Assembly: GCA_905221605.1 (NCBI GenBank) | Contig: CAJNDS010002107.1 | Coordinates: forward strand, 251,922-315,921 | Length of the DNA: 64,000 nt | Source: Symbiodinium natans | Lineage: Eukaryota; Sar; Dinophyceae; Suessiales; Symbiodiniaceae | Direction: 5' to 3' | Part shown: positions 34,242 to 45,514 of the stretch, piece by piece | How the letters are laid out: each line of letters starts with the position of its first letter | Numbering within the stretch: the first letter of the stretch is position 1 | Notes under the pieces: model-generated | Told to the model about the DNA's origin: nothing | Database searches by the model: none | Seen by the model: only the letters and a program-made list of their open reading frames with translations | Program-made: the position numbers and the translations under genes

Positions 34242-34255
34242 TCGAAACCCTACAA

Positions 34256-37200
34256 CTGAGGTGCAAGCTTCGAGACATCATCGCCCACCTCCAAGACAGC
34301 GGAATCGGGGGGAGTCTTTGGTTTGCTTTGCCAGCCTCCGCACGCCCGAAGCCCCCAAAACCCCAAACATTCCCCAAGAATGTCGGGCATGCTCAAGATC
34401 ACAGCGATAAAGATGAAGATCATGACATTGTACTATACTGTACACACGACACCGTAAACCCTAAACTGGCGAGGGCGCCCCTGACCATAAGCCATAAACA
34501 TGGGCGCCTGCCCATCTGGCTGAGAACAAGGCCCCCTTGCAAGTGGGTTGGGGACTTGAGAATGAGGGCAAGGATGGGCATCATAGCGCGGGTGCTGCTA
34601 GCACCAGCGAGCCACTCTTCCCAAACCTTCAACCTTACGTAAACCCTAAACACCAAAACCTAAACCCACACCCTAGCACAGGCGTGCCTGCGCTGTCTGC
34701 GCTGTCTGAGGCAGCAACCTCGATGGCTCTTGGGGGGTTTAGGGTTTCAGCACGAGGCTCCAGGGGCCGCAGTTAGCTCTTGGGGTTTAGGGCGTTTAGG
34801 GCTTGGGATCGAGGTTGGTATCTGGGCGCTGCGGCTTTTGCCGTGTGGACTCTGAGCGGGCGCACGCGCAATCGGTCACCGCTTCGATCAAACTTGTTCC
34901 TGAACTTTCCTCTAAGGCAGAGATGTACAAACAAGGCGCGAATTCCTTTGAACTTCACATGGCCTGAAGTGCCCAAGGGTTGCCGCTGTCCCGGCACGAC
35001 CTCCTAAGCCTCAGCTATCCTGAGCCCAAACTACCAGAAACCCCAAAACACATCCCCTAAACACCAAACCCTACAACCAAAACCTTAAAATCTAAACCCT
35101 AAACCCTAAACCCTAGCCCTAAACCCTAAACCCTAAACCCCCCCCCTAAACCAAGGACTTCCCCCTGAACAGTCACTGAGGTCCCTGCACGCGGTGGCCG
35201 TTGATCTCCGTGGGAAGGAAGTACTCACCCACCTCAACTTCGGGGTTTGGGGTTTAAGGCTTAGGGTGTTAGGGCTTAGGGCTTAGGGTTTTAAGTTTAG
35301 GGCCTGAACTCGAGATTTTGCTTTGGAATTGCTGAGCTTGAGGAAAAGAACTTGCCAACTCACATGCGGGGGATTCTCTAACTTCAGGGAAGTATCATCA
35401 CAGGATCCCCTAAAAAGATCCAGCATATACAGAACCCCTCACGTGTAGGTTTAGTGGGCAGAGGTCCAGCTCTACACCCGCAGCATGAGTCGCTGCTGAA
35501 ACATCGATTAGGGTTCAGGGTTGTGGGCAAGATGGTGCGCTGCCGCTTTCGCAGGCTCGCACCCCCTCATTCGAGAGTTTAAGGTTTAGGGTTTCCGGTT
35601 TAGGGTTTACGGGCTGGGGGTTAGGGTACTCTCCAAGCCGCACCTCGCGGGAATCTCGCTGCAGAAGCGCGCGCTCTATGCAACGCTGCCACACCCCATG
35701 AGCAGCCGGCTTTGATCCAGCCATCGCCCTCGTCGTGGCCAGGAACCCTCTCGCCCCAAACCTTGCTGGCAAGGGCGGGAGGGGGCTTCTAGGGCTTCAG
35801 GGTGAAGGGATGTGTGATTTCACCTTCTTAGTTGCTGAGTTCATAAGCCTCAAAAAAGTGTACACCTTCAGATCTCTAGGGGATTATAGTATCCCAAAAA
35901 GCGTACAGTGTACTCAGTCAGCTACCAAGCCTTTAGGTCTTCAGAGCCAGGAGTGTCCCAAACAAAGGCAACACCCCCCCACAGGCAGAGGGCCGCACTG
36001 CTGACTTGCTAGGGATGATATCCTGCAGCAGGTTGGACGTTGAGGCTGTGCTTCTGACTTTAGGGCTGCAGGGAATTGGGTGCGTCGTACTTTCGGAGCC
36101 TAGGAGACAGTACGGGAGACTTGCTGATGTTCTGTGATGTTCTAGCTGACATGAGACTGTATGATGTTAACCTAAGCTGCAGACATTATCCTAGATTCCA
36201 AAACTCTACGTGCATGTTTTAAAGCATACGTACTTTATGTATCATCTTCAACCATGGCAACAAGTGGTTGGATGTATGCCTTCAACTCCAGGCTGGCCCC
36301 AGAACAAGCTTTGCAACCCCAAGCCCCAACCGAAGCTCGGTGCTCTAATGATCTGCATCGACGAAGACGCAAAGGCCCACAGAACCCGCAGTCCACCAAG
36401 CTAAAGCGTACTTGGGGTGTGGGGCTTAGGGTTTTAAGCTCCGCTGCCCACGGTATTTTCATGATTTCCTCCAGCTACCCCTAAATTCAGCCTGAAGTGC
36501 GCTTGCAAGGGGCAGCCAAAAGCAGAGGCCCACTCTGCAAGCACCAACAAATTGGGCACCGGGTCCTCTATCATCTTGGAGGCTCTGTAGCCCACACCTC
36601 AGCTGCAGCTCACCCTCACGCCAAGGGTGCTTTCAAGCTCTAGGGTGCAGGGTGAGGGGTTAGCAAACCGAGGGCCTAAACCCTGAACCTCCCAAGTCTT
36701 GGCTTTCTAGGAAGCGTGAAGCAACCTGGGGCATGTGCGCTGATGATGAGGATGTTGTGGCCCACAGCCTTGACCCTGAATCTTAAACTCAGAGGCCCAC
36801 ACAGGATCTCAGAATCTGCTAAAAACAGGGACCTGAGCCTCCAACTCAAGCCTTGTGCAGTCATGACCTTACTACGATACTTCCATTATATACATGGGCT
36901 TAGGGCGTATCGTTCTTTGGCTTCAGTGGACATGGTTCGGGCTTTAGGGCTCAGGGCTTGGGGCTTGGGGCTCAGGGCTTAGGGCTTAGGGTTACGGGCT
37001 CCTGAGGAGATTTGCGTATTCATGGCCCAGGCACCGTGGCTGTTCGCCTGCAGCTGCGAGTTGTCCACCAGGAACCAACCCGCCTCAGAAATGGAAAGCT
37101 CTGTGGCTGACTTCTCCAATAACTACAAGGAGTATGCAAAAAGGTCTAACTCTTTTTCCGAAGCCATACCGTGAATCGACTGTACGTCAACTTCAAGACA

Positions 37201-37340
37201 CGGCGTTGGCGCAGCAAAAAGGAGGCTTACCCTCTGCAGACGCTTCAGAACTGTCTTTGCAAACCTGCATTACAGATGAGATTATCCTGTACCGGGGTTT
37301 CTTCATAAGAGGTCTAACTCTACTATTGTCCAAGAACTGA
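34256..37340 (+). CDS. Candidate multi-exon gene, unidentified
   Basis: Consistent plus-strand exon-like pieces: 34256-34345 (LRDIIAHLQDSGIGGSLWF), 34525-34638 (38 codons, AG before and GTAAAC after), 34679-34737 (ALSALSEAATSMALG), 34805-34969, 35155-35243 (LRSLHAVAVDLRGKEVLTH), about 35320-35450, 35626-35788 (AAEARALCNAATPHEQ), 36488-36643, 36688-36785 (CADDEDVVAHSLDPES then TAA) and 37003-37172 (ADFSNNYKEYAKRSNS). Internal stops at 36641 and 36783 mean that either several genes or further splicing are present. No family recognised. Confidence 0.4.
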
Positions 37341-37360
37341 GGAATTCAATGTTTAGCTGT

Positions 37361-37594
37361 TTAACTTTGTGATTCCTGCAACACCCACGACCACTTGCAA
37401 AAAAATCCGAGTTCCGGGACGTCCGCTGCGTCGTTGTCGTCTTGCTCCGGACCCTCCTGGTCTAGATTTGGGGGCTGACCCCTGATCCGTAAACCCTCTG
37501 ACGGTTTCCGGGTTTGCCACTCAGTACCATTCGGAACATGCGTACACCCTACGCAGGGGTTTGTTACTGGCATCACATCCATAGAAGGCCGCAT
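37361..37594 (-). CDS. Candidate small protein, 77 codons
   Basis: ATG at 37594, stop at 37361. An acidic segment QEGPEQDDNDAADVPELG lies near the C-terminus. Telomeric repeats are absent here. No family recognised; it may be one exon of a longer gene. Confidence 0.35.
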   Translation of the reverse strand: MRPSMDVMPVTNPCVGCTHVPNGTEWQTRKPSEGLRIRGQPPNLDQEGPEQDDNDAADVPELGFFCKWSWVLQESQS

Positions 37595-37712
37595 TGTTTC
37601 TTTCGTCTACTTGCCCTACGATTGTGAACCCGCAGACTGGAAAAGATGCCCTAAGCCCTAAACCCCAAACCCTAAACCCTAAATTCCCTTATGAGCCCTA
37701 GGTAGAAGGCAT

Positions 37713-37815
37713 GGTCAGCTGAACCGGGTGAGCCATGATGCCACTGTAGCACACAGGGGATAGCCGTCGATGGTGACATGCAGATACTGGGAACGGGCTC
37801 CGAGTTTAGGCAGTG
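37713..37815 (-). CDS. Candidate terminal exon, unidentified
   Basis: Minus-strand frame YLHVTIDGYPLCATVASWL ending TGA at 37713, preceded by a CCCAG acceptor. Confidence 0.3.
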
Positions 37816-38099
37816 CAGCATTACCTGTGGCAGCATGCCCTCTGTGAGGTGTCAACGCCGCAGCGCCTAGGCAATAACCCTAAACCCCAAACCCCAAACC
37901 CCAAACCCCAAACCCCAAACCCCAAACCCTAAACCCTACTCCCTAACCCCAAGAAGCATGCAAGGCACGTTAGTCACCTCGATCCCTCGGGGCCTGTTTG
38001 GTTAGGATGGGAACTTTGGACCGTCTGTACCTCAAACCCAGAACAATGTGCCTAAAACCATTTAAACCCTAAACCCTAAACCCTATGAAGTCTCCTGCC

Positions 38100-38562
38100 C
38101 CGGCTTGAAGTCCAGAGCCACGCAAAGCACCTGGCACTTTCTTGGACACGAAGCGGGCGCTGTTGGGATTTAGGGCTTAGGGCTTAGGGTTTAGGTTTTA
38201 GGGTTTAGGGTTTATGGTGATTTAGGGTGACCCCAGTGGCTATGATGATCACTAAGGTTGGTAGCCTTGGTTGTGGGGAATCCTTGAGAAGACACAGCCG
38301 CACGTTCTGGCTGGGGAGAGCAAAGCCATAAGCCCTAAACTCTAAACCCTACTGCGAGGATATAAGCTAAACCCTAAACCCTCCTTAACCTCTTGAACCC
38401 TAAACCCGAAACCCTAAACCCTAAACCCTAAACCCGAAACCCTAAACCCTGAATCCTTCTCCTACTCTTAAAGACCACAACTCTGCTCGAAAAAGGCCCC
38501 GGAGTTCGACCTGCAGGGCCTTGTCCACAAGGTCCTCCTGGACTCCCGCAAGTTTGCAATAG
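38100..38562 (+). CDS. Candidate exon cluster, unidentified
   Basis: Short pieces: 38114-38166, about 38267-38331 (ILEKTQPHVLAGESKAI) and about 38491-38562 (APEFDLQGLVHKVLLDSRK, nearly every codon ending G or C). Telomeric units separate them. No family recognised. Confidence 0.3.
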
Positions 38563-38959
38563 GGTTTGGGGTTTGGGGTTTAGGGTTTCGGGTTTCGGGT
38601 TTAGGGACTAGGGTTTCGGGTTTAGGGTGTAGGCTTAGGCTTGAGGCTGTATTGAAAAGTTCAAGCCAAAGCATTCTGCACCCTAGAACCCCCAAACCCC
38701 CAAACCCTGAACGCAAATCCCAAACGCCAAACCCTAAACCCCAAACCCCCAGCCCCAAACCCTCAACCCTCAACCCCAAACCTCAAACCCCAAACGCCAA
38801 ATCCTAAACCCAAACTCTAGACCCCAAACCGAAAAAACCCTGCAACCTGAACCCTAAACCCCAACCCCTAAACCCTAAACCTAAATCTCAAGCCCTCAAC
38901 CCCAAACTCTAAACTTCAAGCCCTAAACCCTAAACCCAGCCCCAAACCCCATCGCCGCG

Positions 38960-39075
38960 TCATGAGCTAAACCCTAAACCCTAAACCCTAAACCCTAAAC
39001 CCTAAACCCTACACCCTAAACCCTAAACCCTAAACCCTAAACCCTAAACCCTAAACCCTAAACCCTAAACCCTAA
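38960..39075. repeat. CCCTAAA array
   Basis: About sixteen units. Confidence 0.95.
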
Positions 39076-39149
39076 AGCTGTCCTGGGAGTTTCCGCTGAA
39101 GTAGCCGCCGTAGGGCAGGCCGCGGCCTTGGGGCTTCGAAGGGCTGGAG

Positions 39150-39495
39150 TTAGGGGGTTTGGGGGGTTTGGGGGGTTTGGGGGGTTTGGGGGGTTTGGGG
39201 GGTTTGGGGGGTTTGGGGGGTTTGGGGGGTTTGGGGGGTTTGGGGGTTTGGGGGTTTGGGGGGTGGGGGGTTTGGGGGGTTTGGGGGGGGTTTGGGGGGT
39301 TGGGGGGTTTGGGGGGTTTGGGGGGTTTGGGGGGTTGGGGGGTTTGGGGGTTTGGGGGGTTTGGGGTTTTGGGGGGGTTGGGGGGGGTTTTGGGGGGTTT
39401 GGGGGGTTTGGGGGGTTTGGGGGGTTTGGGGGGTTTGGGGGGTTTGGGGGGTTCAATGTGTTTGGGGGGGTTTTTGGGGGGGTTTTGGGCTTAGG
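39150..39495. repeat. GGGGGTTTG minisatellite
   Basis: About 340 bp of nonamers TTTGGGGGG with slippage variants, among the most G-rich tracts here and a strong quadruplex candidate. Gly/Phe/Trp frames are repeat translations. Confidence 0.95.
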
Positions 39496-39580
39496 GTTTA
39501 GGTTTGAAGGTTTAGGTTTGAGGGTCGAGGGTTTGGGCGGTTAGGGCTCTCCTGATTCAGGGGCCTGGTTCGAGTCTCGA

Positions 39581-39766
39581 ATGGGTACTTTGGGTGGCTT
39601 GCTATCATTCTGGCACATACGGCTCCTGTATATCGGGCATGACATCGTGCCAACGGGATCAGCTAGACCAGCACAGCACGCAGCAACTCCTGCAACTTAC
39701 TACAACTGGGTTCTTTGGAGGAATGTAAACAAAGTATCAATAGTAGGGACATGGCAGATCATGTAG
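39581..39766 (+). CDS. Candidate terminal segment, unidentified
   Basis: ATG at 39581 to a stop at 39764. The frame contains HIRLLYIGHDIVPTGSARP and ends VGTWQIM. Weak evidence; a MITE begins 70 bp downstream. Confidence 0.25.
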   Translation: MGTLGGLLSFWHIRLLYIGHDIVPTGSARPAQHAATPATYYNWVLWRNVNKVSIVGTWQIM

Positions 39767-39832
39767 TACCCTTACTATCCCTAGTCCCTAAACCCTAGGC
39801 CCTTCTGGTGGTAAACTAAATTCACACGCCCT

Positions 39833-39922
39833 TAACTACTATTTGCTTAAGACCCCCAAAAAAAGCTAACAATCCCTGTGCTACCCTTATTTTTGAGGGG
39901 GTTCTGAAGCAAACCGTAGTTA
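39833..39922. mobile_element. MITE-like element, CTACTATTTGCTTAAG family
   Basis: Ends AACTACTATTTGCTTAAGAC and GTTCTGAAGCAAACCGTAGTT; a shorter copy of about 90 bp. Confidence 0.65.
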
Positions 39923-40447
39923 AACATCATCAATCCTCAAAGCTGAGCTCTGTGACCTCAGCGCCGGGCCAATTGGGTCGTACTTGCAGACTGTAGACCT
40001 CGGGATGTTACCCGGAACCCGAACCCGAAACCCTAAGCCCTAAACCCTAAAACCCAAAACCCTAAGCCCAAAGCCCAAAGCCCTCAGCCCTAAGGCTTAG
40101 AAACATGGACAAAGGTACCAGATGAACCCCAGCCCGGCTCAGGATCTAGGGTTTAGCGTTAGGGCTCAGAGCCAAAGGAATCCCCAAGTTGATACGATCA
40201 TAGCCAACGTAGCACACATCAAGACCCCTCAGGTATGCAGTTGCCAAATTGCAAGCCCACAGTGCACTGTTCTGACCCTAAACCCTAAACCCTAAACCCT
40301 AAACCCGAAACCCTAAACCCTAAACCCTAAACCCTACACCCTAAGCTGGGGAGGAGATGATGCGGGATGTCCAGCACGACTTGGCTGCGAGCAGCAGGCT
40401 GCAGAAGATGTTGGCTGTGTGGCAGACCTCGCACAACAATCAGTTTA

Positions 40448-40541
40448 TAGAAATTGTATAGGGTTTGGGTCCCAATAAGTGTTGAGCGAAACGCTTTGAA
40501 CGAAAGTTAGGCTTTGCACGAAACGATTTTTTTTGGAACGG
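40448..40541 (+). repeat. Direct repeat, left copy, flanking an island
   Basis: TAGAAATTGTATAGGGTTTG...CGAAACG...GAACGAAAG...TTTTTTTTGGAAC. The same order of motifs recurs at 44517-44605 in the same orientation. Confidence 0.6.
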
Positions 40542-41640
40542 GGGTCGGGGGTGGAGGGGGGCGGGAGGAGAGCGGGGTGGAGGGGTGGAGGGGGGGGGGG
40601 AAGGGCGTGGTGGGTTGGGATATGTCTGCGTCATCCTGCCAGGCCGCAACTGGTTTGAGCCACTTGGAAAAGCCTGTAAATGGCCAAAGTGTGCTTGCCA
40701 GTTCCGGGGATTTTGGGGGGGAGATCTGGAAGGGAGATTTGGGGAGATCTAGGCAGGAGATCTGGGAACAACTGGGAAAAGCTCTAGAGATCTGGAGAGA
40801 TCTGGGAAAGATGTGGGGGGGAGTTCTCGAAGAAAGGTCTGGCGGGTGGGAAGGGGAAGGGAGGGGAAACTGGGAGATCTGGAGAGGTCTGGGATCTCAT
40901 CAAGCAGGGCAGGAACGCGGGGGGGAGGCGGGGGGGAGGGTGGGTGAGGGGAGCTATCTGGCAAAAACTGGCAGAGGGAGGGAGGGTTTACTCGCGTCAG
41001 GGGCGGGCGCTGCCGCGACCGACGTCCGGGCATCGTGTCGGTGTAGAGCCGGCCGCGGCAAGCAATCCAGGGCGCCGGGGGATTGCCAAACCCTCATACA
41101 CGTCCACACACGAAAGGCAGACGTGGTTGTTCCGAACCGAGTTGTTGTTGAAGCTCTGCTCGGGTCTTATGCATCTTGTTCGAAATTGTCCTGTTCGACT
41201 TGCTCGAGCACGACATGCATCATGGCATGAGTGAGTTTGTTACTTCGTCCCGCTTGGTCTGGCATCCTTTCATATGCTGTGACGAAGAGAGCGGCGAGGA
41301 GCAGCCTATTCTCTCACCACGACTCAAGCGGACAAGATAAACAACGCAAAACGCAATTTTCCCCACCCTCCGCCGGTCCTTGGGTCGGTCGCCCTCTTCT
41401 CGCACGCAGGGATCCGCGTTGGTTCACGGGGCACCGGTTGCCCCGGGGGATTCTCGGGCTCCCCTCCCGTGGGCCATTAAGCAAGCATGGAGGCAGATTC
41501 AAAATTCATCTAGGTTTTTCTAGTTGGGGGGCTGCCCTGCGCTGCCCTGCTTGGGCCCCTGCAGGGGCCCCCAAAACTCGTTACGGAGTTACAGGTAACT
41601 TAACACAATTTTGTTTTTCTTTCCTCGCACACTTGCCCGC
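40542..41640. other. G/A-rich then unique sequence, no convincing gene
   Basis: 40540-40980 is purine-rich with repeated GAGATCTGG motifs and long Gly/Arg/Glu frames that are probably not genes. 41000-41640 has frames open on both strands with no recognisable domain. Confidence 0.5.
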
Positions 41641-41647
41641 GCCCGCA

Positions 41648-42110
41648 TCAAGGGTCAGGGTTCCTATCGGCGTGCCCAGCCTAGGTACGCGCAATAGGGC
41701 ATTGAGGCTGTAGAGTCTGTACACGAACGAAAAGGCGGAGGTCAGAGCTGGGACGAGATCGAGCTGGAAATGTTGAAGGGTGGAGGCGCTTCAACCGGGG
41801 TAGGGCGTGAAGGCACCTGTAAGGCTGCAGGAACAAGATGGCGCTGTGACGAGGATCATGCTGTTGCGTCTTTCACTTGTGGGTCAGGATTCCCATCAGA
41901 GTGCCCACGCTAGGTATCCACATGTGTGTACAGTAGGACACGCTGAGGGCTGCGCAGTCTGTACACGAACGAAGTGGCAACGGTGGTCAGAAATCGGACG
42001 GGATCGAGCTGGAAAAGTTGAGGGGCGGAGGCGCTTCAACCGGAATAGATCGCGAAGGCACCTGCGAGGCGGCAGGACCGAGACGGCGCTGTGAGTTGGA
42101 TCACGCGGTA
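41648..42110. repeat. Tandem duplication, about 230-bp unit
   Basis: The block GGGTCAGG(G/A)TTCC...GTGCCCA...CTAGGTA...TGTACACGAACGAA...GCGCTTCAACCG...GGCGCTGTGA occurs twice (from about 41652 and 41883) with many substitutions. It is therefore an old duplication. Confidence 0.75.
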
Positions 42111-43129
42111 GCGTGGTCCACGGGGGTGACTGCGTGGCATGACGCGGCCTCTGGCACGACTTGCTGTGTGAGGCTGGATGAATGAAGGGAAAGTGATATG
42201 ATCAAGAGCTGGGACATTGGAATGCGCAAGCCCCCGGCGTGATACGGTGGACCGTCCAGGTGCCACGGGCGCACGGACCGACAAATTGGCAGGCACTTGC
42301 CCTCACTTCGAGCAATCAGTTCTGGGACGCCTGTGTTTTTGGGTAGTTGGAGGGCGCAGCAACAGCATGACTTTGCCGCTTCCTGGCGTGGTCATGCTCG
42401 AGCAGTGCACAGGGCGTGTTTTGGGGACGTTGAGCCCGAGGCTGTCTTGCCTGCAGCCCACGCCAGCGGGACCATGTGCTTTGTCGTGTGGCCTTGGTGT
42501 TGTAGAAGACCTCCCACCAGAGGCCTTCCAGCCTCCAGTTCGCCAGAAGGCCGCTTCGGGAGATCAGTCGCTCCCTTTGTGTTTTCTTTTTCATTCGACT
42601 AGGAACGGGTGTGGAGCTCAGAGACGTGCATTGTTGGATGGGTCCGGCGCCTGCAGCACCGAGCGACGCTGCTTGGCAAACACGAAGACTCCAAGCGTCT
42701 GGGCTTCCGACTTCGCCACTCTTCCAACCTGCAGTCAGTGGAGCGAAGGTTCAATTTCGGTCGATCAACACTGTCATTTCGCATCGCGACAGTCAATGTC
42801 TGGCCTTCTCCCGTCAAACAATGTTTCCACGGCTGCCGTTGGATCGGATCCATGATGCTTGCTGACGGTGAAGGGTTTATGGAGGTTTGTACGGGTTGAC
42901 ATGGATCTGTGTATGTTCGACATTGTGACATGTAGAGCTGTGCTCAGAAGAACTAAACTGGTTTTGCGCACGTCTTGGGATGTCACAGACCAAGAATTGG
43001 GGCTGCTGAGCGCAGCTGCGATGCTCGAGTCGAACGAATGAACATGTCCAGAAGTCTGACAAAGCACGTGAAACTCGCAACTCTCGAAGCGCGTCAGATT
43101 CTTTTTGGGAGACCGGCTTACGTGACGCC

Positions 43130-43515
43130 GCTGCGGTCTCTCAGAGATGGTACTTTGCAGCACCGGCGACCTGCAGAGGTGAAGTGAAAATTGCAGCCAA
43201 TCGCCGGCGCTGAATGCCGGCTTCTCCCAGGGTCTTTCCAAACCACAAATAACCGCGCAGAGAAAGAAGGCGACCCCGCTGAGCTCCAAGCGCGTGCCGG
43301 GAGCGATCCCGGAACGTGCTGACAGACTCCCCCAGGTCGGCCTCCAAACGCAGGGATTTGCCACTCAGCAAACTCACGTCGACCATAGCCATGGTGCCAC
43401 CGAGACGCAACCGTTTCGAGGCCGACTCGACAGCCATAATGCCGTGCAATTCTAGCAAGATATCTGGCAGCAGAACATTGATAATATCGAACCTTAGCGA
43501 TTCAGGCCAGGGCAA
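43130..43515 (-). pseudogene. Ubiquitin-like (beta-grasp) domain fragment, frameshifted
   Basis: The minus-strand frame contains ESASKRLRLGG, then VDVSLLSGKSLRLEADLGE and ALGAQRGRLLS, then KTLGEAGI. From memory this is the N-terminal ubiquitin-like module of a large family in Symbiodiniaceae, usually followed by RCC1-type repeats. After GEAGI the expected continuation (AGDWLQFSLHL) lies in the next frame, so one extra base near 43209 breaks it. No RCC1 repeats follow. It is therefore a decayed or truncated copy inside the repeat-poor island. An assembly indel is the alternative. Confidence 0.5.
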
Positions 43516-44130
43516 GTCTGGCTTCTACGTTGGCTTAGAAGTAAGACTTCGCCCAGGATGACCTGGGCTCGCGCTATTTTGCACGGGCATGGTTTGCAGT
43601 GACGGCTGTCTGGCCTTGTTGCGTTCGGACGGTGGTCCTGTGCAACAGTACAGATGCTTCACAGCGTTGTAGTTTTGTTAGCAAGGGAGTTGTCCTGCCT
43701 CTCCAGGTTTGGCTTCCCGCCATCCCTTCGTGGGAACAGGCTCAGCGCCGGCTCGGGCTTTGCCTGGCTCCGCGTGAATGGGATACTTTGCACTGACGTG
43801 CTGCGGCCTCGAGGTCTTCCTTCGGTCTTGGCTCTGACTCGGGTTCGAATTGAACCTCACAGGTTAAACGAAAACAACGTTACTTAAACGGCTCCTGCCT
43901 GGGGCATCTTGAAAGAATGGGGAAGTGACTGCGGACAGCAGATCTTGAACCAGTTGCTGCGATGAAGAAGGCTTCAAGGTTGCGAGAATGAGCTGCTAAA
44001 TCAACTTCTTGTACTCTGCACTGATTTTTTTGGGCGGTGGGGTGGGTTTGTAATGTTTCAGGCCTATCGACCGCGTCTCGCGCAGACATCCACACTCCCA
44101 GACTGCGTGCATGTGTTACGGCGCCAGAGC

Positions 44131-44400
44131 TCAAAGGTCGTAGCGCTCGTAGAAAAAGTCGATGACTTCCGACAGCGTCGCCTTAGTTGGACAATACACT
44201 CCGGCTTTCTCTGCCATATGCTGAACGATGCGGGCCTGGAAGTAGGCCTCCATCTCGTCTTCCAGGTAGCGTGCCTCGTGCGTCTTCCATGAACGAAACG
44301 TGAACGGCGATCGTTTTGGGTTTCTGCACCTGGCCTCAGCTTCCGCTCGGGTGGGCCCCCGGAAGCGGAAGTTCGGCAGGTTTGGTTTTTCGCATGTCAT
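44131..44400 (-). CDS. Unidentified protein, 89 codons
   Basis: ATG at 44400, directly downstream of a telomeric array, and a stop at 44131. The sequence is charged and helical (RYLEDEMEAYFQARIVQHM, ending SEVIDFFYERYDL), with a typical soluble composition. The start may instead be an exon boundary because the array abuts it. No family recognised. Confidence 0.4.
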   Translation of the reverse strand: MTCEKPNLPNFRFRGPTRAEAEARCRNPKRSPFTFRSWKTHEARYLEDEMEAYFQARIVQHMAEKAGVYCPTKATLSEVIDFFYERYDL

Positions 44401-44403
44401 CGC

Positions 44404-44512
44404 AGGGTTTAGGGTTCAGGGTTTAGGGTTTAGGGTTTAGGGTTTAGGGTTTAGGGTTCAGGGTTTAGGGTTTAGGGTTTAGGGTTTAGGGTTTTGGGTT
44501 TTGGGTTTTGGG
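44404..44512. repeat. TTTAGGG array at the right edge of the island
   Basis: About fifteen units grading to TTTTGGG, immediately before the right direct repeat. Confidence 0.95.
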
Positions 44513-44516
44513 TTTC

Positions 44517-44605
44517 TAGAAATTATATAGGGCTTGGGTATCAATAACGTTTCGAACGAAAGTTTTGAACGAAACGTTTTGAACGAAAAATTTGTTTTTT
44601 GGAAC
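44517..44605 (+). repeat. Direct repeat, right copy, flanking an island
   Basis: TAGAAATTATATAGGGCTTG...CGAACGAAAG...GAACGAAACG...TTTTTTGGAACTAG. An imperfect copy of 40448-40541. The 4 kb between the copies is nearly free of telomeric units. Confidence 0.6.
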
Positions 44606-45124
44606 TAGCTTTTAAATTTGAGGGGAGTGGGGAGGGGGGCTGGGGGTGGCGGTAAAACCTAAACCTTTGGCTTTGTGCGGGATTCCCTTCGACATCAACG
44701 CCAAAGATCTCCGGTCAGACTTCGAACGCATGTCAGCCCTAAACCCAAAACCCTGAGCCTCTGCCGTAATGGCCACATTTTTGTAGGGTTTAGGGTTTCC
44801 TTACTGGGTTCCTTATTGCAAGGGACCCCTACTATTTGGGGATGGGCCCCTTATTGTCGTAAACCCCGATATTAACTCCCCCTAAACCCTAAACCCTAAA
44901 CCCTAAACCCTAAACCCTGAACCCTGAACCCTAAACCCTAGACCCTAGACCCTAAACCCTAAACCCTAAACACCCCTAAACCCTTGAACCCTGACCCTGA
45001 CCCCTAAACCCTAAACCCTCAAGACAAAATACATAGAAATTGCATGTGGTATCATTCTGAATTTCCAAGTTATTTGCCTAAACAGCTGACAAGCCGAATT
45101 CAAGCCTGAGGCCAAATACTCAAT

Positions 45125-45514
45125 TTACTTAAGCCTCTGGCTCTGCCCCCTCTTCCCCCACCTCCCCCCTCCCACTCCCCCCCGCCTCCCATCTCCTCCC
45201 CCTCTCCTCCCCCTCTCCTCCCCCTCTCCTCCCCCTCTCCTCCCCCCTCTCCTCCCCCCTCCTCCTCTCCTCGCCCTCTCCTCCCCTCTCCTCCCCCTCT
45301 CCTCCCCCTCTCCTTCCCCTCTCCTCCACTTCTCCTCCCCCTCTCCTCCCCCTCCCCTCTCCTCCCCTCTCAAAACCTGTTGATCTTTCATTTTTTGAGG
45401 TTCTTCGTAACAATTGGTGGTCCGAAAGAAAGGTTTTGAAAAAGCAGAGGCACAGAGATTAACAGAGAATAAACAGAGAATTACAACCCAGATGACAACA
45501 CCGCAGTCGAACAT
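45125..45514 (-). CDS. Candidate secreted or membrane protein, first exon
   Basis: ATG at 45514 opens a hydrophobic N-terminus (VVIWVVILCLFSVNLCASA), a good signal peptide with a possible cleavage after ASA. The frame then enters a Glu/Gly/Arg repeat encoded by the pyrimidine tract. A GT donor near 45379 could splice that tract out. Function unknown. Confidence 0.3.
   Translation of the reverse strand: MFDCGVVIWVVILCLFSVNLCASAFSKPFFRTTNCYEEPQKMKDQQVLRGEERGGGGEGEEKWRRGEGEGEERGRRGEERARRGGGGRRGGRRGGGEGEERGRRGGGDGRRGGVGGGRWGKRGQSQRLK
45150..45372. repeat. Pyrimidine minisatellite (TCCTCCCCC)n
   Basis: About 220 bp of C/T only on the plus strand. It could form triplex DNA and is a plausible splice-site polypyrimidine source. 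Confidence 0.95.

Noticed and set aside
39058-39544. Pro-Pro-Asn and Gly-Gly-Phe frames
   Set aside because: Translation of the GGGGGTTTG minisatellite.
40514-41230. 238-codon plus-strand Gly/Arg/Glu frame
   Set aside because: Driven by the purine-rich GAGATCTGG repeat; no domain and biased composition.
45129-45413. Glu/Gly/Arg repeat protein on the minus strand
   Set aside because: Direct translation of the pyrimidine minisatellite; only the hydrophobic start upstream was kept as a candidate.
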